Part shown: positions 26,772 through 36,150 of the stretch, in pieces | Numbering within the stretch: the first letter of the stretch is position 1 | Layout of the letters: the number at the start of each line of letters is the position of its first letter | NCBI RefSeq assembly: GCF_014205675.1 | Contig: NZ_JACIIX010000001.1 | Span: 234,989 to 298,988, forward strand | Length of the DNA stretch: 64,000 bases | Source of the DNA: Novispirillum itersonii | Lineage (GTDB): Bacteria; Pseudomonadota; Alphaproteobacteria; Rhodospirillales; Rhodospirillaceae | Direction of reading: 5' to 3' | The notes under the pieces: model-generated | The model's database searches: none | Seen by the model: the letters and a program-made list of their open reading frames with translations, nothing else | Told to the model about the DNA's origin: nothing | Position numbers and translations under genes: made by a program

Positions 26772-27394
26772 CCGGTCCCGTGCTCCGGCCAAGGATCGTC
26801 CGGCCAGCGGGCAGGCACCGCAAGCGCCGCCCGCAGCCGCCGGTGATACTCGGCCCGGGGAATCTCGACCGCCCCGAACCGGGCCAGATGGCCGGTGATA
26901 AACTGGGTATCCAGCAGCACGAACCCCCCGGCCCGCAACCGGTCAATCAGGGCGCACAGCGCCACCTTCGAGGCATCGGTCCGGCGGGAAAACATGCTTT
27001 CGCCAAAAAAGGCCCCGCCCAGCGCCAGACCGTACAGGCCACCGACCAGTTCACCGTCCTGCCAGGTCTCCACCGAATGGGCATAGCCATCCCGGTGCAG
27101 GGCGGTGAACAGGGCGACAATCTCCGGGTTGATCCAGGTTTCCTGCCGTCCGGGGGCGGGGGCGGCACAGTTTTCCATCACCGCCGGGAACGCCCGGTCC
27201 GCCGTGGTGATCATGTCGCCCCGGCGGAGGGTTTTTTGCAGGGAGCGCGGAACGTGGAACGTCTCCAGCGGCAGGATGCCCCGCAGATCCGGGTCAATCC
27301 AGTGCAGGTGCGGATCATCGCGGGTGCGGGCCATCGGAAACAGCCCGCAGGCATAGGCCCGCAACAGCAGATCAGGGGTAATGCGATCAGTCAT
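26768..27394 (-). CDS. aat: Leucyl/phenylalanyl-tRNA-protein transferase
   Basis: A 208-residue N-end rule enzyme that adds Leu or Phe from aminoacyl-tRNA to N-terminal Arg/Lys of proteins, marking them for ClpS/ClpAP. Signatures are LLLRAYACGLFPMA, DPDLRGILPLETFHVPRSL, GYAHSVETWQDGELVGGLYGLALGGAFFGESMFS and LLDTQF. The length is near the family norm. Its stop overlaps the glycosyltransferase start (ATGA); upstream is a hairpin (27413-27446) that separates it from the PNPOx-reductase gene. Confidence 0.95.
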   Translation of the reverse strand: MTDRITPDLLLRAYACGLFPMARTRDDPHLHWIDPDLRGILPLETFHVPRSLQKTLRRGDMITTADRAFPAVMENCAAPAPGRQETWINPEIVALFTALHRDGYAHSVETWQDGELVGGLYGLALGGAFFGESMFSRRTDASKVALCALIDRLRAGGFVLLDTQFITGHLARFGAVEIPRAEYHRRLRAALAVPARWPDDPWPEHGTG

Positions 27395-27412
27395 GCCGCT
27401 GACAGTGGCACA

Positions 27413-27447
27413 GGGCGCGCCCCCGGAAAAGGGGGAGAACGCGCCCC
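27413..27447. other. GC-rich hairpin between two minus-strand genes
   Basis: GGGCGCG at 27413-27419 pairs with CGCGCCC at 27440-27446, with an inner CCCCC/GGGGG pair. No T tract follows on the minus strand, so it may act in RNA processing or be a weak terminator after the fused oxidoreductase gene. Confidence 0.4.
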
Positions 27448-27470
27448 GGCCCTTCCGGAAACGCCTGTGC

Positions 27471-29477
27471 TTACAGGGCGACGGTCAGCCCGGTGCAGCC
27501 TGCGGCGGGAACCGTGCTGCACAGCAGGATCTCCCCTTCCATGGCCGTCGCCGTCATCGCCCGGACCGGACTGACGGCCCCTGCCTCCAGACGGGTGGCA
27601 CAACTGCCGCAGGATCCGCCGCGACATCCGGCAGGCGGCGACAGACCGGCGCGCTCCGCCACCTCCAGCAGGGTTCCGGCCTCCGGCGTCCACGTCACCA
27701 CGGTCCCGCTGCGGCTGAAGCGGACCTCCACCGGCCCCCCGGCAGGGGAGGACATCACTCTGGCATCCTCCTGCCCCGACCGGATCAGCGCCGACGGACC
27801 GAAGGCTTCCGCCCGGATCGCCGCATCCGCCAGACCGGCGGCCCGGAGCAGATCATAGGCCCCTTGCATGAACGGGGGCGGCCCGCACAGATAAGCGGTC
27901 ACATCGCCCTGTGTCAGGTCCGGCAGCCCGGCCCCGGCCAGCACGGCGGCGTCAAGAAGCCCGATGCCGTCGTAGTCCTGCCCGGCCACCGCCCCAAGGG
28001 GATCGGACAGCAGGCGGATCAGCCGGACCGGAGCGGCGGAGCGCCGGGCCAGATCCGTCAGTTCCGCCATCAGGGCGCGGTCCGCCACAGACCGCGCCGC
28101 GTAAAACAGCCACACCGGGCGCGGCTGCGGGGCCGTCACCACCGCCTCCAGCATCGCCCGGATCGGGGTGATGCCGATCCCCGCCGCCAGCAGCAGCACC
28201 GGACCGGTCTCCGCCGGATCCAGCACAAACTGCCCGGCCGGGGCCGCCGCCTCCACCACCGCTCCCGGTTCCAGACCGTGCAGGGCGGCGGAGGCCTGCC
28301 CCTCCCGCTTGACGCTGATGCGGTAACTGTCGGCATCGGCCAGCCGTGACAGGGTATAGACCCGGGTCAGCACCGATCCATCCGGCAGGGGGATCCGCAG
28401 CGGCAGGTGCTGGCCCGGCCGGGCGGGGGGCAAGGGGGGGCCGTCCGCTGCCGTCAGAATCAGGGACCGCACCACCGCACTCTCCTGCCGCGTCGCCTGC
28501 ACCCGCAGACGCCGCCAGCCGGAGGAGTCCGGCCACACCCCGGTTCCGGCGAGAAACGGCGAACGGGCCTCCTCTGTTTCCTGCCAGCGCAGCGGCATCA
28601 TGCCCCGGCGCCGCACCACCTGCCGGGGCCGGACCTGCCAGTACCGTTCCGCCCCCGCCACGCCCGGGTCTTCCGGCAGGGTTAGCAGCACCGCTGCCTC
28701 CCCGCTGATTTGCAGGGTGTCGCCGCTGTCCCAATCGAGGAACAGCAGCCCGGCCCGCCCGGTTTCAACGATATTGCCGAGGGTGTTGAAGAAGCGGTTC
28801 CCGGCGAAATCCGGCACCGTCAGGGTGCCATCGGCCTCCACCCGCACAAAACCGGGAGACCCGCCCCGGTGCGAGACATCGACCCGGCGGCCGTCCGGCC
28901 CGTCGTAGAAGCTGGCGACGAAAAAGGTCTCCGCCGCCCGGATCAGCGCCCGGGCGGCAGGGTCCAGCCCCGGCAGGATCTCCGGCGGGGCCGACGGGGG
29001 CACCGCCGGATCCCGGGTGAACACCGCCGTCCGGCCATGAATGTACTTCGGGCAATTGCCGAAGGACTCCGACAGGGCAATGTGCAGATGGTCCGCCGAC
29101 ACCGCCGCCAGCGTTCCATTCAGCCGGTTGCGGCGGCGGGTGTGCGGTTGCAGCCCCAGCAGCCCGACCGCATCCCCCTTCCGCAGGCCCGCGCTGGCCG
29201 GATCCCCGGAATCCTGCCGGGCCTGCACGGTCAGGTGCCAGCGGTCCGGGGCGTCAAGGAACCCCGGCACTCCGGCGCGGACCGTCGCCCACGGCCATCC
29301 GTCCGAATCCACCGCCCCCAGCAGGACGAACGGCAACAGCGGATAAAAATCACGGTGCTGATCCAGCAGGTGATCGCGCATCACCCGCCGCCCGATCGCC
29401 TCCAGCTCCGCTTCAGCCCCGATGGTGCGCTGCATCTGGATTTCCCCCGGATGCCACGGGGATGGGTGTCCGCTCAT
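27471..29477 (-). CDS. PNPOx / ferredoxin reductase / 2Fe-2S ferredoxin fusion
   Basis: A 668-residue three-part protein. Residues about 20-310 are two PNPOx-like split-barrel segments (FVLLGAVDSDGWPWATV, FGNCPKYIHGR). Residues about 330-560 are an FAD-binding ferredoxin-NADP reductase unit with RVYTLS, LLLAAGIGITPIRAML and YLCGPPPFM. The C-terminus is a plant-type [2Fe-2S] ferredoxin with CRGGSCGSC and a fourth Cys in LLCST. Electrons would pass NAD(P)H to FAD to Fe-S to the PNPOx site or an external acceptor. The architecture resembles the flavohaem-like PNPOx-FNR fusions of Proteobacteria; the physiological substrate is not known. Confidence 0.85.
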   Translation of the reverse strand: MSGHPSPWHPGEIQMQRTIGAEAELEAIGRRVMRDHLLDQHRDFYPLLPFVLLGAVDSDGWPWATVRAGVPGFLDAPDRWHLTVQARQDSGDPASAGLRKGDAVGLLGLQPHTRRRNRLNGTLAAVSADHLHIALSESFGNCPKYIHGRTAVFTRDPAVPPSAPPEILPGLDPAARALIRAAETFFVASFYDGPDGRRVDVSHRGGSPGFVRVEADGTLTVPDFAGNRFFNTLGNIVETGRAGLLFLDWDSGDTLQISGEAAVLLTLPEDPGVAGAERYWQVRPRQVVRRRGMMPLRWQETEEARSPFLAGTGVWPDSSGWRRLRVQATRQESAVVRSLILTAADGPPLPPARPGQHLPLRIPLPDGSVLTRVYTLSRLADADSYRISVKREGQASAALHGLEPGAVVEAAAPAGQFVLDPAETGPVLLLAAGIGITPIRAMLEAVVTAPQPRPVWLFYAARSVADRALMAELTDLARRSAAPVRLIRLLSDPLGAVAGQDYDGIGLLDAAVLAGAGLPDLTQGDVTAYLCGPPPFMQGAYDLLRAAGLADAAIRAEAFGPSALIRSGQEDARVMSSPAGGPVEVRFSRSGTVVTWTPEAGTLLEVAERAGLSPPAGCRGGSCGSCATRLEAGAVSPVRAMTATAMEGEILLCSTVPAAGCTGLTVAL

Positions 29478-29507
29478 GCCGCTCTCCTCTCCGTCAGGGG
29501 TCTGAGG

Positions 29508-30137
29508 TCAGGCGTCCAGACCAACCGGGGTTTTGACGAACGGCACGAAGCCCGGCAGGGCCTCCACCCGTTCCAGCCACGCGGTGATGGCGGTATAGGC
29601 AGAGCGGTCAACGAACCCTTCCGGACAGCGGGCGATGTAGCTGTACAGCCCGACATCGGCGATGGTCGGCTGATCGGTCCCGGCAATCCAGCGGCGGGTT
29701 GACAGCACCTGATCAATCACCCCCAGCACGGCATGGGACCGGCTGTGCAGTTCGTCCATATCGACCGTGCGGTTGAACAGCACGGCAATCCGCGCCGCCG
29801 CCGGGCCGAACGCGATCTTGCCCGCCGCCACCGCCAGCCAGCGCTGCACTTCCGCTTCCTGCGCCGGATCCTGCGGCAGCCAGTGCGACGGGCCGACTTT
29901 GCGGGCGGCATAGACCATGATCGCGGTGGAATCGGCGACGATCACCCCGCTGTCATCCAGCACCGGGATTTCCCCGAAAGCGTTCAGGGCCAGAAACCAG
30001 TCGGATTTCTGTTCCTTGATGCTCAGGTCAATCGGCACCAGCTCATGCGGCACCCCGGCCAGCGACAGGAACAGGTGGGCCCGGTGGGCGTGGCCGGACA
30101 GCGGGTGATAATACAGCTTCATCGGGGTCTCTTTCAT
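29508..30137 (-). CDS. Glutathione S-transferase family protein
   Basis: A 209-residue GST: thioredoxin-like N-domain (KLYYHPLSGHAHRAHLFLSLAGVPHE, with NAFGEIPVLDDSG carrying the cis-Pro, and DSTAIMVYAARK) and an all-helical C-domain with TIADVGLYSYIA. Conjugates or reduces electrophiles with glutathione; substrate unknown. It diverges from a LysR regulator gene at 30295, which probably controls it. I preferred ATG 30137 (GGAGAG seven bases upstream) to 30122, which would also work. Confidence 0.9.
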   Translation of the reverse strand: MKETPMKLYYHPLSGHAHRAHLFLSLAGVPHELVPIDLSIKEQKSDWFLALNAFGEIPVLDDSGVIVADSTAIMVYAARKVGPSHWLPQDPAQEAEVQRWLAVAAGKIAFGPAAARIAVLFNRTVDMDELHSRSHAVLGVIDQVLSTRRWIAGTDQPTIADVGLYSYIARCPEGFVDRSAYTAITAWLERVEALPGFVPFVKTPVGLDA

Positions 30138-30294
30138 GGGGGGTCTCTCCGATCCGTGCCGCCGGTCACACCGGGCGGCTGTTGATGTCCCCCGGACTGT
30201 CGCACAACACTGTGAAAGCGATAATCCACCGCTATTGCAGTTCACTCTTGTCAAAATCAGCAATACTCTACCGTTCCCGCACCCCGGAGCCGCC

Positions 30295-31200
30295 ATGGAC
30301 CGCCTTGATCTGCTGCGCGTTTTTATTGCTGTCGCCGACGCCGCCAGCTTTGCCGAGGCCGGACGCCGCCTGTCGCTGTCCCCCAGCCGGGTGACCCGCG
30401 CCGTTGCCGCGCTGGAAGCCAGCCTCGGCGTCACCCTGCTGCACCGGACCACCCGCTCCGTCCGGCTGACCGGCGACGGCAGCCTGTATCTGGACCGCTG
30501 CCGGGCCATCCTCGCCGATCTGGACGAAGCCGACGCGCAGGTGCGGGGCCGCCTGACCACCCCCCGGGGGCAACTGGTGGTGACCGCCCCGGTGATGTTC
30601 GGGCGGCTGCATATCCTGCCGGTGGTGGAAACCCTGCTCCGGACCTATCCCGATCTGGATATCCGGCTGCTGCTGCTGGACCGGGTGGTGCGGATGGTCG
30701 AGGAAGGGGTCGATATCGCCATCCGCATTGCCCCGCTGCCGGACAGTGCGCTGCGGGCGGTGCGGCTGGGGGCGGTGCAGCGGCTTCTGGTGGCCAGCCC
30801 GGCCTATCTGGCCGCCGCCGGAACCCCGGACAGCCCGCAGGATCTGGCCGCACACCGGCTGATCGCCAGCGAAGGGGCCAGCGGCCCGGCCCGGGACTGG
30901 CGGTTCGGCGGGGATACCGGCCACACCCTGCACATCACCCCCCGCCTGAGCGTCAACAGTCTGGATGCCGCCATCACCGCCGCCGTCCACGGTCTGGGGA
31001 TCGTGCGGGTTCTGTCCTATCAGGTGGCGGCGGAACTGGCCGACGGACGGCTGGTGCCGGTGCTGCCGGGCACCAGTCCGCCGCCCGTGCCGGTCAGTCT
31101 GGTGTTTCAGGGCGGGGGCCGGGTTTCCCCCGCCGTCCGCGCTTTCATTGAAACCGCCCGGCAGCAGTTCGCCGCCCATCCGCTGCCGGTGCCCGCCTGA
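30295..31200 (+). CDS. LysR-type regulator next to GST gene
   Basis: A 301-residue LTTR with an N-terminal winged helix (LLRVFIAVADAASFAEAGRRLSLSPSRVTRAVAALE) and a two-lobed effector domain of the CrgA/DsdC-like group. It diverges from the GST gene across 157 bp, the standard arrangement for an LTTR activating its neighbour when an inducer is bound. The inducer is unknown, possibly an aromatic or electrophilic compound. GGAG five bases before the ATG. Confidence 0.9.
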   Translation: MDRLDLLRVFIAVADAASFAEAGRRLSLSPSRVTRAVAALEASLGVTLLHRTTRSVRLTGDGSLYLDRCRAILADLDEADAQVRGRLTTPRGQLVVTAPVMFGRLHILPVVETLLRTYPDLDIRLLLLDRVVRMVEEGVDIAIRIAPLPDSALRAVRLGAVQRLLVASPAYLAAAGTPDSPQDLAAHRLIASEGASGPARDWRFGGDTGHTLHITPRLSVNSLDAAITAAVHGLGIVRVLSYQVAAELADGRLVPVLPGTSPPPVPVSLVFQGGGRVSPAVRAFIETARQQFAAHPLPVPA

Positions 31201-31211
31201 GCCAGACACCG

Positions 31212-32141
31212 TCAGCGGGATCCTGCCGCCACCACCTGCGCCAGCGTCTGCCCCAGCCCGGCCAGCGCCGCATTGCGCCGGTCGATATCAGCCTTGGTGC
31301 CGGTCAGATAGGCGGTGATCACCAGCGGGGAACGCTGTGGCGGCCACACCACCGCCACCACCGAGCGTGACCCATGGCCCCCGGCCCCGGTGCGGTCGCC
31401 AACCCGCCAGTCAGCAGGCAGCCCGGCCCGCAGCAGCGGACCGCTGACCTGATTGTCGACCAACCACTGCCGGAACTGCGCCCCGGCCGGATCCCCCAGC
31501 ACCGGCCCCAAGGCCAGCGCCTGAAGGGTGCGCAGCATCGCCAACGGCGTGGTGGTATCGCGCAGATCGCCCGGAGTTGCCCCGTTCATCTCCGGCTCCC
31601 AGCGGTCGATCCGCGTCACCGGGTCCCCGATCCGCCGCAGCGCCGCCGTCAGCCCGCCCGGCCCGCCGATCGCCTGAAGCACCAGATTGGCGGCGGTGTT
31701 ATCGCTGTAGGTCATCGCCGCCGCGCACAGATCGGTCAGGGACATCGCCGTTCCCGCCCGCTTTTCCGTCACCGGGGAGTAACTGACCAGTTTGGCCGCC
31801 TCCACCGGCAGGGTCTGCGCGAGGTCAGCCTCCTGCCGCTGGGCCTTTTCCAGCAGAACCCCACAGGCCAGCGCCTTGAAGGTGCTGTTCAGCGGAAAGC
31901 GTTCGGTCCCCCGGTATTCCCACACCTGACCGCTGGCGGTATCCAGCACCGCCACCCCGACCCGCGCCCCGAGGGAGCGTTCCACCGCCATCGCCTGTTT
32001 GCCCAGCGGCGCAAAGTTCAGCCCGCTTTTCTGTCCGGGGGTTTGCCCGCTGGCCTGCCCGGCACCCGCCGGGGCCGCCATCACCATCATTCCGGCCATG
32101 GCCACAGCCAGCGCCAGCAGTCCGCTGCGTCGGTTCCGCAT
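31212..32141 (-). CDS. Class A beta-lactamase, RTG type
   Basis: A 309-residue secreted serine beta-lactamase with a signal peptide (about 1-28). The catalytic motifs are complete: Ser86-Thr-Phe-Lys89 (SxxK), Ser146-Asp147-Asn148 (SDN), Glu182 in EPEMN (the E166 position) and Arg250-Thr-Gly in place of the usual KTG, as in carbenicillin-hydrolysing enzymes. It should hydrolyse penicillins; spectrum cannot be read from sequence. ATG 32141 has AGGA eight bases upstream. It diverges from an AmpR-like gene. Confidence 0.93.
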   Translation of the reverse strand: MRNRRSGLLALAVAMAGMMVMAAPAGAGQASGQTPGQKSGLNFAPLGKQAMAVERSLGARVGVAVLDTASGQVWEYRGTERFPLNSTFKALACGVLLEKAQRQEADLAQTLPVEAAKLVSYSPVTEKRAGTAMSLTDLCAAAMTYSDNTAANLVLQAIGGPGGLTAALRRIGDPVTRIDRWEPEMNGATPGDLRDTTTPLAMLRTLQALALGPVLGDPAGAQFRQWLVDNQVSGPLLRAGLPADWRVGDRTGAGGHGSRSVVAVVWPPQRSPLVITAYLTGTKADIDRRNAALAGLGQTLAQVVAAGSR

Positions 32142-32246
32142 CGTTATCATCCTTATCTGAAGGGCTTGTAAGGGGAAGAACACCGACAGCCGGCCTGTCT
32201 GTGGCCCCACCATGCCGGGAGCGATGCCCATCGACAAACGATCAAT

Positions 32247-32260
32247 TCTGCGATTAGACA
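32247..32260. promoter_or_regulatory. LysR-type palindrome between bla and its regulator
   Basis: TCTGCGATTAGA (TCT-N6-AGA) fits the T-N11-A LysR consensus and sits 44 bp before the regulator's ATG and about 106 bp before the beta-lactamase start, as AmpR sites do. Confidence 0.5.
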
Positions 32261-32303
32261 TGAACCAATCTTGGCCTTTCCCTCACCCCTGACCGGTGCC
32301 CAT

Positions 32304-33191
32304 ATGGAAATTTCCCAGCTGCCGCTGAACGCCCTGCGGGCCTTCGAGGCCTCCGCCCGGCTCAACAGTTTCACCAAGGCCGGTCTGGAGCTGTGCGTGT
32401 CACAGACCGCCATCAGCCATCAGGTGCGCCTGCTGGAAGACCTTCTGGGCGTCACCCTGTTCACCCGCCTGCCGCGCGGGGTGGTGCTGACCGATGAAGG
32501 CCAGACCCTGCTGCCGGTCCTCAGCGATGCCTTCCGGCGGATGAGCACCATGCTCGCCAACTTCCAGAACGGCAGTTACCGCGACATCCTGACCGTCGGG
32601 GTGGTCGGCACCCTGCTGAACGGCTGGCTGCTGCCCCGGCTGCCCCGGTTCAGCGCCGCCCACCCCGGTATCGACCTGCGCCTGAAAACCAACAACAACC
32701 GTGCCGATATTCTGGCCGACGGTCTCGATTACTGCCTGCGGTTCGGCGATGGGGCGTGGCATGGCACCAATGCGGTGCCGCTGCTGGATGCCCCGCTGTC
32801 GCCGGTCTGCTCCCCCGCCGCCGCCAGCCGCCTGCAAACCCCGGCAGACCTGCTGCGGGAACCGCTGTTACGGTCCTACCGTGCCGATGAATGGGCGCTG
32901 TGGTTCACCGCCGCCGGGCTGACCGCCCCGCCGCCCCGGGGCTGGATGTTTGATTCCTCCGTCGGCATGGTCGCCGCCGTCACCCAGAATGCCGGGGTCG
33001 GGCTGGTGCCGGTACGGATGTTCGCCCACGATATCGCCGCAGGCCGGATTCTCCAGCCCTTCCCCCAGACTGTCACCACCGGACGGTACTGGCTGACGTG
33101 GCTGAAATCGCGGGAGGAAAACCCGGTGATGCAGGCGTTCCATCACTGGCTGCTGGAAGAAATCCGGGCCGGGGACAGCGCCACCGGGTGA
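32304..33191 (+). CDS. AmpR-like LysR regulator
   Basis: A 295-residue LTTR with the AmpR signature PLNALRAFEASARLNSFTKAGLELCVSQTAISHQVRLLE and the effector domain features of AmpR/GcvA. AmpR regulators induce neighbouring beta-lactamase genes when cell-wall muropeptides accumulate. It diverges from the class A bla gene across 162 bp. The ATG at 32304 gives the standard N-terminus. Expression in this setting is expected to be inducible by beta-lactams, but this is inference from the family. Confidence 0.9.
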   Translation: MEISQLPLNALRAFEASARLNSFTKAGLELCVSQTAISHQVRLLEDLLGVTLFTRLPRGVVLTDEGQTLLPVLSDAFRRMSTMLANFQNGSYRDILTVGVVGTLLNGWLLPRLPRFSAAHPGIDLRLKTNNNRADILADGLDYCLRFGDGAWHGTNAVPLLDAPLSPVCSPAAASRLQTPADLLREPLLRSYRADEWALWFTAAGLTAPPPRGWMFDSSVGMVAAVTQNAGVGLVPVRMFAHDIAAGRILQPFPQTVTTGRYWLTWLKSREENPVMQAFHHWLLEEIRAGDSATG

Positions 33192-33259
33192 CGGCGGGGA
33201 GGACGAACATCGCGGGGCCTTCGGTCCGGGACTCTTCCCGGGCTTCCGCCCGGACCCGA

Positions 33260-33293
33260 CCGGGGCCAATGCCCCGGACCCCCTTTCTTTTTT
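33260..33293 (+). terminator. Terminator after the AmpR-like gene
   Basis: CCGGGGC-CAAT-GCCCCGG (33260-33277) followed by a CT-rich tail with TTTCTTTTTT. Another GC-rich hairpin precedes it at about 33226-33255. Confidence 0.75.
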
Positions 33294-33302
33294 CAGAATA
33301 CC

Positions 33303-33366
33303 AAAAAGGGGGCGCTTCGCCCCAAAAGCAACAGGGCCGCCAGTCCCTGCGGACGGCGGCCCTGTC
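33303..33366 (-). terminator. Two stacked hairpins ending the accBC operon
   Basis: Reading leftward from the accC stop: an 11-bp perfect stem (33331-33341 with 33355-33365), then GGGGCG-AAG-CGCCCC (33309-33323) followed by CTTTTT. The second is a good rho-independent terminator. Confidence 0.8.
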
Positions 33367-33385
33367 AAACACAGCGTAAACCGGA

Positions 33386-34726
33386 TCAGTCCTTGGCGAG
33401 GAACTTTTCCAGCCAGCGGATATCATAGTCCCCGGCCATAAAGTCCGGGTTTTCCACCAGCAGCTTGTGCAGCGGAATCGTGCTGTCGACACCGCCGACC
33501 ACAAATTCCCCCAGCGAACGCCGCAGGCGGTTCAGGCATTCCGCCCGGCTCGGCCCGTGGACGATCAGCTTGGCGATCATGCTGTCATAATGCGGCGGTA
33601 CCTTGGCCCCGGCGAACAGGCCGGAGTCAACCCGCACCCCCAGACCGCCCGGCGGATGGTAATCCACCACCGTGCCGGGGCACGGACGGAAGGTTTCCGG
33701 ATCTTCGGCGTTGATGCGGCATTCGATGGCATGGCCGGAGAAGGAGATGTCCTTCTGGCTGTAGCCCAGTTCCTGCCCGGCGGCGATGCGCAGCTGTTCG
33801 CGCACCAGATCCAGCCCGGTCACCGCTTCCGTCACCGGATGTTCCACCTGCAGGCGGGTGTTCATCTCGATGAAGAAGAACTCGCCGTTTTCATACAGGA
33901 ATTCGATGGTCCCGGCGTTGCGGTAGCCGATCCGGCGCATGGCGGTGGTCGCCACCTCGCCGATGGCCGCCCGCTGTTCGGCGGTCAGGATCGGCGACGG
34001 CGCTTCTTCCAGCACCTTCTGGTGACGGCGCTGGAGGGAGCAGTCACGCTCGCCCAGATGCACCACGTTGCCGTGGTTGTCGGCCAGAATCTGGATTTCG
34101 ATATGGCGCGGGTTGCCGAGGTACTTTTCCATGTACACTTCGGGGTTGCCGAAGGCGTTCTGGGCCTCGGTGCGGGCGGTCGACCACGCTTCCGCCAACT
34201 CGGAGCGGGAACGCGCCACCTTCATGCCACGGCCGCCACCCCCGGCGGAGGCCTTGATCAGCACCGGGTACCCGGCCTTTTCCGCGACCTCTTCGGCCTC
34301 TTCCAGCGAATTGACCGCGCCCGGCGACCCCGGAACCACCGGCAGGCCAGCCTCGATGGCGGCCTTTTTCGCCGTCACCTTGTCGCCCATCATGCGGATG
34401 TGGGCCGGGGTCGGGCCGATAAACACGATCCCGTGGTCTTCCACCATTTCGGCGAAGTCGGCGTTTTCCGACAGGAAGCCGTAGCCGGGGTGAATGGCAT
34501 CCGCCCCGGTGATGGTGGCCGCGGAAATGATCGCCGCCTTGTTCAGGTAGCTTTCCCGCGCCGGAGCCGGACCGATGCACACGGCCTCGTCCGCCAGCCG
34601 CACGTGCATGGCTTCAGCATCGGCGGTGGAATGCACCGCAACGGTCTTGATGCCCATTTCGCGGCAGGCACGGTGGATGCGCAGCGCGATTTCGCCTCGG
34701 TTGGCGATCAGGACTTTTTCAAACAT
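33386..34726 (-). CDS. accC: Biotin carboxylase AccC
   Basis: A 446-residue ATP-grasp enzyme that carboxylates biotin on AccB, first half-reaction of acetyl-CoA carboxylase in fatty-acid synthesis. Hallmarks: [31 protein letters not shown], the ATP-grasp GGGGRGMK loop, and [17 protein letters not shown]. The length is standard. accB ends 24 bp upstream, so the two are in one operon, as usual in bacteria. The convergent terminator block follows. Confidence 0.98.
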   Translation of the reverse strand: MFEKVLIANRGEIALRIHRACREMGIKTVAVHSTADAEAMHVRLADEAVCIGPAPARESYLNKAAIISAATITGADAIHPGYGFLSENADFAEMVEDHGIVFIGPTPAHIRMMGDKVTAKKAAIEAGLPVVPGSPGAVNSLEEAEEVAEKAGYPVLIKASAGGGGRGMKVARSRSELAEAWSTARTEAQNAFGNPEVYMEKYLGNPRHIEIQILADNHGNVVHLGERDCSLQRRHQKVLEEAPSPILTAEQRAAIGEVATTAMRRIGYRNAGTIEFLYENGEFFFIEMNTRLQVEHPVTEAVTGLDLVREQLRIAAGQELGYSQKDISFSGHAIECRINAEDPETFRPCPGTVVDYHPPGGLGVRVDSGLFAGAKVPPHYDSMIAKLIVHGPSRAECLNRLRRSLGEFVVGGVDSTIPLHKLLVENPDFMAGDYDIRWLEKFLAKD

Positions 34727-34749
34727 CGGCGTCTCCGGTCGTCGCAGGC

Positions 34750-35196
34750 TTACTCGATGACGACCAGCGGCTCGCCATATTCAACCGGCTGGGAATCGTC
34801 CACCAGAATGGCGGCGATCTTGCCGCTGCGCGGGGCCTTGACCGGGTTGAAGGTCTTCATGGCTTCGATCAGCAGCAGGGTCTGGCCTTCGGTGACGCTG
34901 GCACCGACGGTGATGAAGGCGGCGGAACCCGGTTCCGGCGACATGTAAACCACACCGACCATCGGGGCCTTCACCGCACCCGGATGCCTGGCGGCATCGG
35001 CCGGGGCAGCCGGGGCCGCAACAGCCACCGGAGCGGCAGCGGCGGCCGGGGCGGCGGCGACATGGGCCACGGCGGCACCCTTGGCGACACGGATCCGCAG
35101 GGACTCGGTCTCATACTCGATTTCGTTGAGGCCGGTTTCACCCAGCAGGGTGGCCAGTTGGCGGATCGCTTCGCTGTCGATGGAGGTCTTGGTCAT
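34750..35196 (-). CDS. accB: Biotin carboxyl carrier protein AccB
   Basis: A 148-residue BCCP: a short N-terminal domain, an Ala/Pro-rich flexible linker (about 44-70), then the biotinyl domain with the biotinylated Lys114 in the EAMK motif (112-115, followed by TFN). It carries CO2 from AccC to the AccAD transferase. accC follows 24 bp downstream and aroQ ends 45 bp upstream, so the three may form one transcript. Confidence 0.97.
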   Translation of the reverse strand: MTKTSIDSEAIRQLATLLGETGLNEIEYETESLRIRVAKGAAVAHVAAAPAAAAAPVAVAAPAAPADAARHPGAVKAPMVGVVYMSPEPGSAAFITVGASVTEGQTLLLIEAMKTFNPVKAPRSGKIAAILVDDSQPVEYGEPLVVIE

Positions 35197-35240
35197 GGTT
35201 TTCCGTATCTCTTTCCTAGCCCTTTCTGGTCACGCCGCAC

Positions 35241-35699
35241 TCAGGCAGACGCAACACCGGGGTCTCCGAGCAGACGGCTGAGAGCATCAATGGCCAGAAT
35301 ATAGCCATGGCTGCCAAAGCCGCAGATCATGCCGCGCGCCGCTTTCGCCACATAGGAGTGATGGCGGAAGGCATCGCGCTGATGAATGTTGGACAGGTGG
35401 ACTTCCACCGTCGGCAGCTCGACCGCCAGCAGGGCATCGAGAATGGCGACGGAGGTATGGGTATAGGCGGCGGCATTGATGATAATGCCGGCGTAGTGCC
35501 CTTTGGCCTGCTGAATCCAGGTGACAAGCTCGCCTTCGGAGTTGGACTGACGGAAGTCCATCTCCAGGCCGCGCCACGAGGCGTGGGCCCGGCAGGCATG
35601 CTCAATATCACTCAGGGTTTCCCGGCCGTAGACCTCCGGCTGGCGTGTGCCGAGCATATTGAGGTTGGGACCGTTGAGAATGAGGATCGAGGTGTGCAC
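35241..35699 (-). CDS. aroQ: Type II 3-dehydroquinate dehydratase
   Basis: A 152-residue dodecameric-type dehydroquinase for the third shikimate step. Motifs: [21 protein letters not shown] at the N-terminus, [21 protein letters not shown] and [17 protein letters not shown] with the catalytic His. A GTG at 35699 gives the family length; AGG lies close upstream. The frame is open to 35786, but a longer protein would add about 29 residues not seen in the family. It precedes accB in a common alphaproteobacterial arrangement. Confidence 0.93.
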   Translation of the reverse strand: MHTSILILNGPNLNMLGTRQPEVYGRETLSDIEHACRAHASWRGLEMDFRQSNSEGELVTWIQQAKGHYAGIIINAAAYTHTSVAILDALLAVELPTVEVHLSNIHQRDAFRHHSYVAKAARGMICGFGSHGYILAIDALSRLLGDPGVASA

Positions 35700-35944
35700 G
35701 AACCTGCCGTTACGGTAGTTGACGGGCGAAATGGGACCTACCCATAGCGCAAACCGGGGGTGGGCGCAACATTGGCTGAGGACCACGGGCCAGACTTCTG
35801 TTTTTCCACGGTCTTTTGCGCCCGCCCCCGGTGCCCCGCAGCCCGGACATGGCGGGGAACGGCAGGGATGCAGACATTAGGGTTGTCGTCGCGCCGGGGC
35901 CGCCCCATACTCCCGGCCGTTGAACAATGCTGTCGGATTGATCC

Positions 35945-36145
35945 ATGCAACTGACCGTGAATGGCGAACCGCGCACCTGCGAAACCGGGATGACGGTGGA
36001 AGGTCTGCTGACCTCCATCGGGCTGGATCCGCGCAAGGTGGCGGTGGAGCGCAACCGGGAAATCGTGCCCAAGTCCACCTTCGTCACCACCGCGCTGGCC
36101 GACGGGGATGTCATCGAAATCGTTCACTTTATCGGGGGCGGCTGA
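35945..36145 (+). CDS. thiS: Thiamine sulfur-carrier ThiS
   Basis: A 66-residue ubiquitin-fold protein ending in the required Gly-Gly (HFIGGG). Its C-terminus is thiocarboxylated and donates sulfur for the thiazole ring of thiamine. The thiG gene follows 5 bp later. No TPP riboswitch pattern is visible in the 245 bp upstream, which is otherwise unremarkable. Confidence 0.94.
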   Translation: MQLTVNGEPRTCETGMTVEGLLTSIGLDPRKVAVERNREIVPKSTFVTTALADGDVIEIVHFIGGG

Positions 36146-36150
36146 AAGCC

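Noticed and set aside
35700-35944. Possible TPP riboswitch before thiS
   Set aside because: No CTGAGA/ACCTGATC-type core is visible in the 245 bp between aroQ and thiS.
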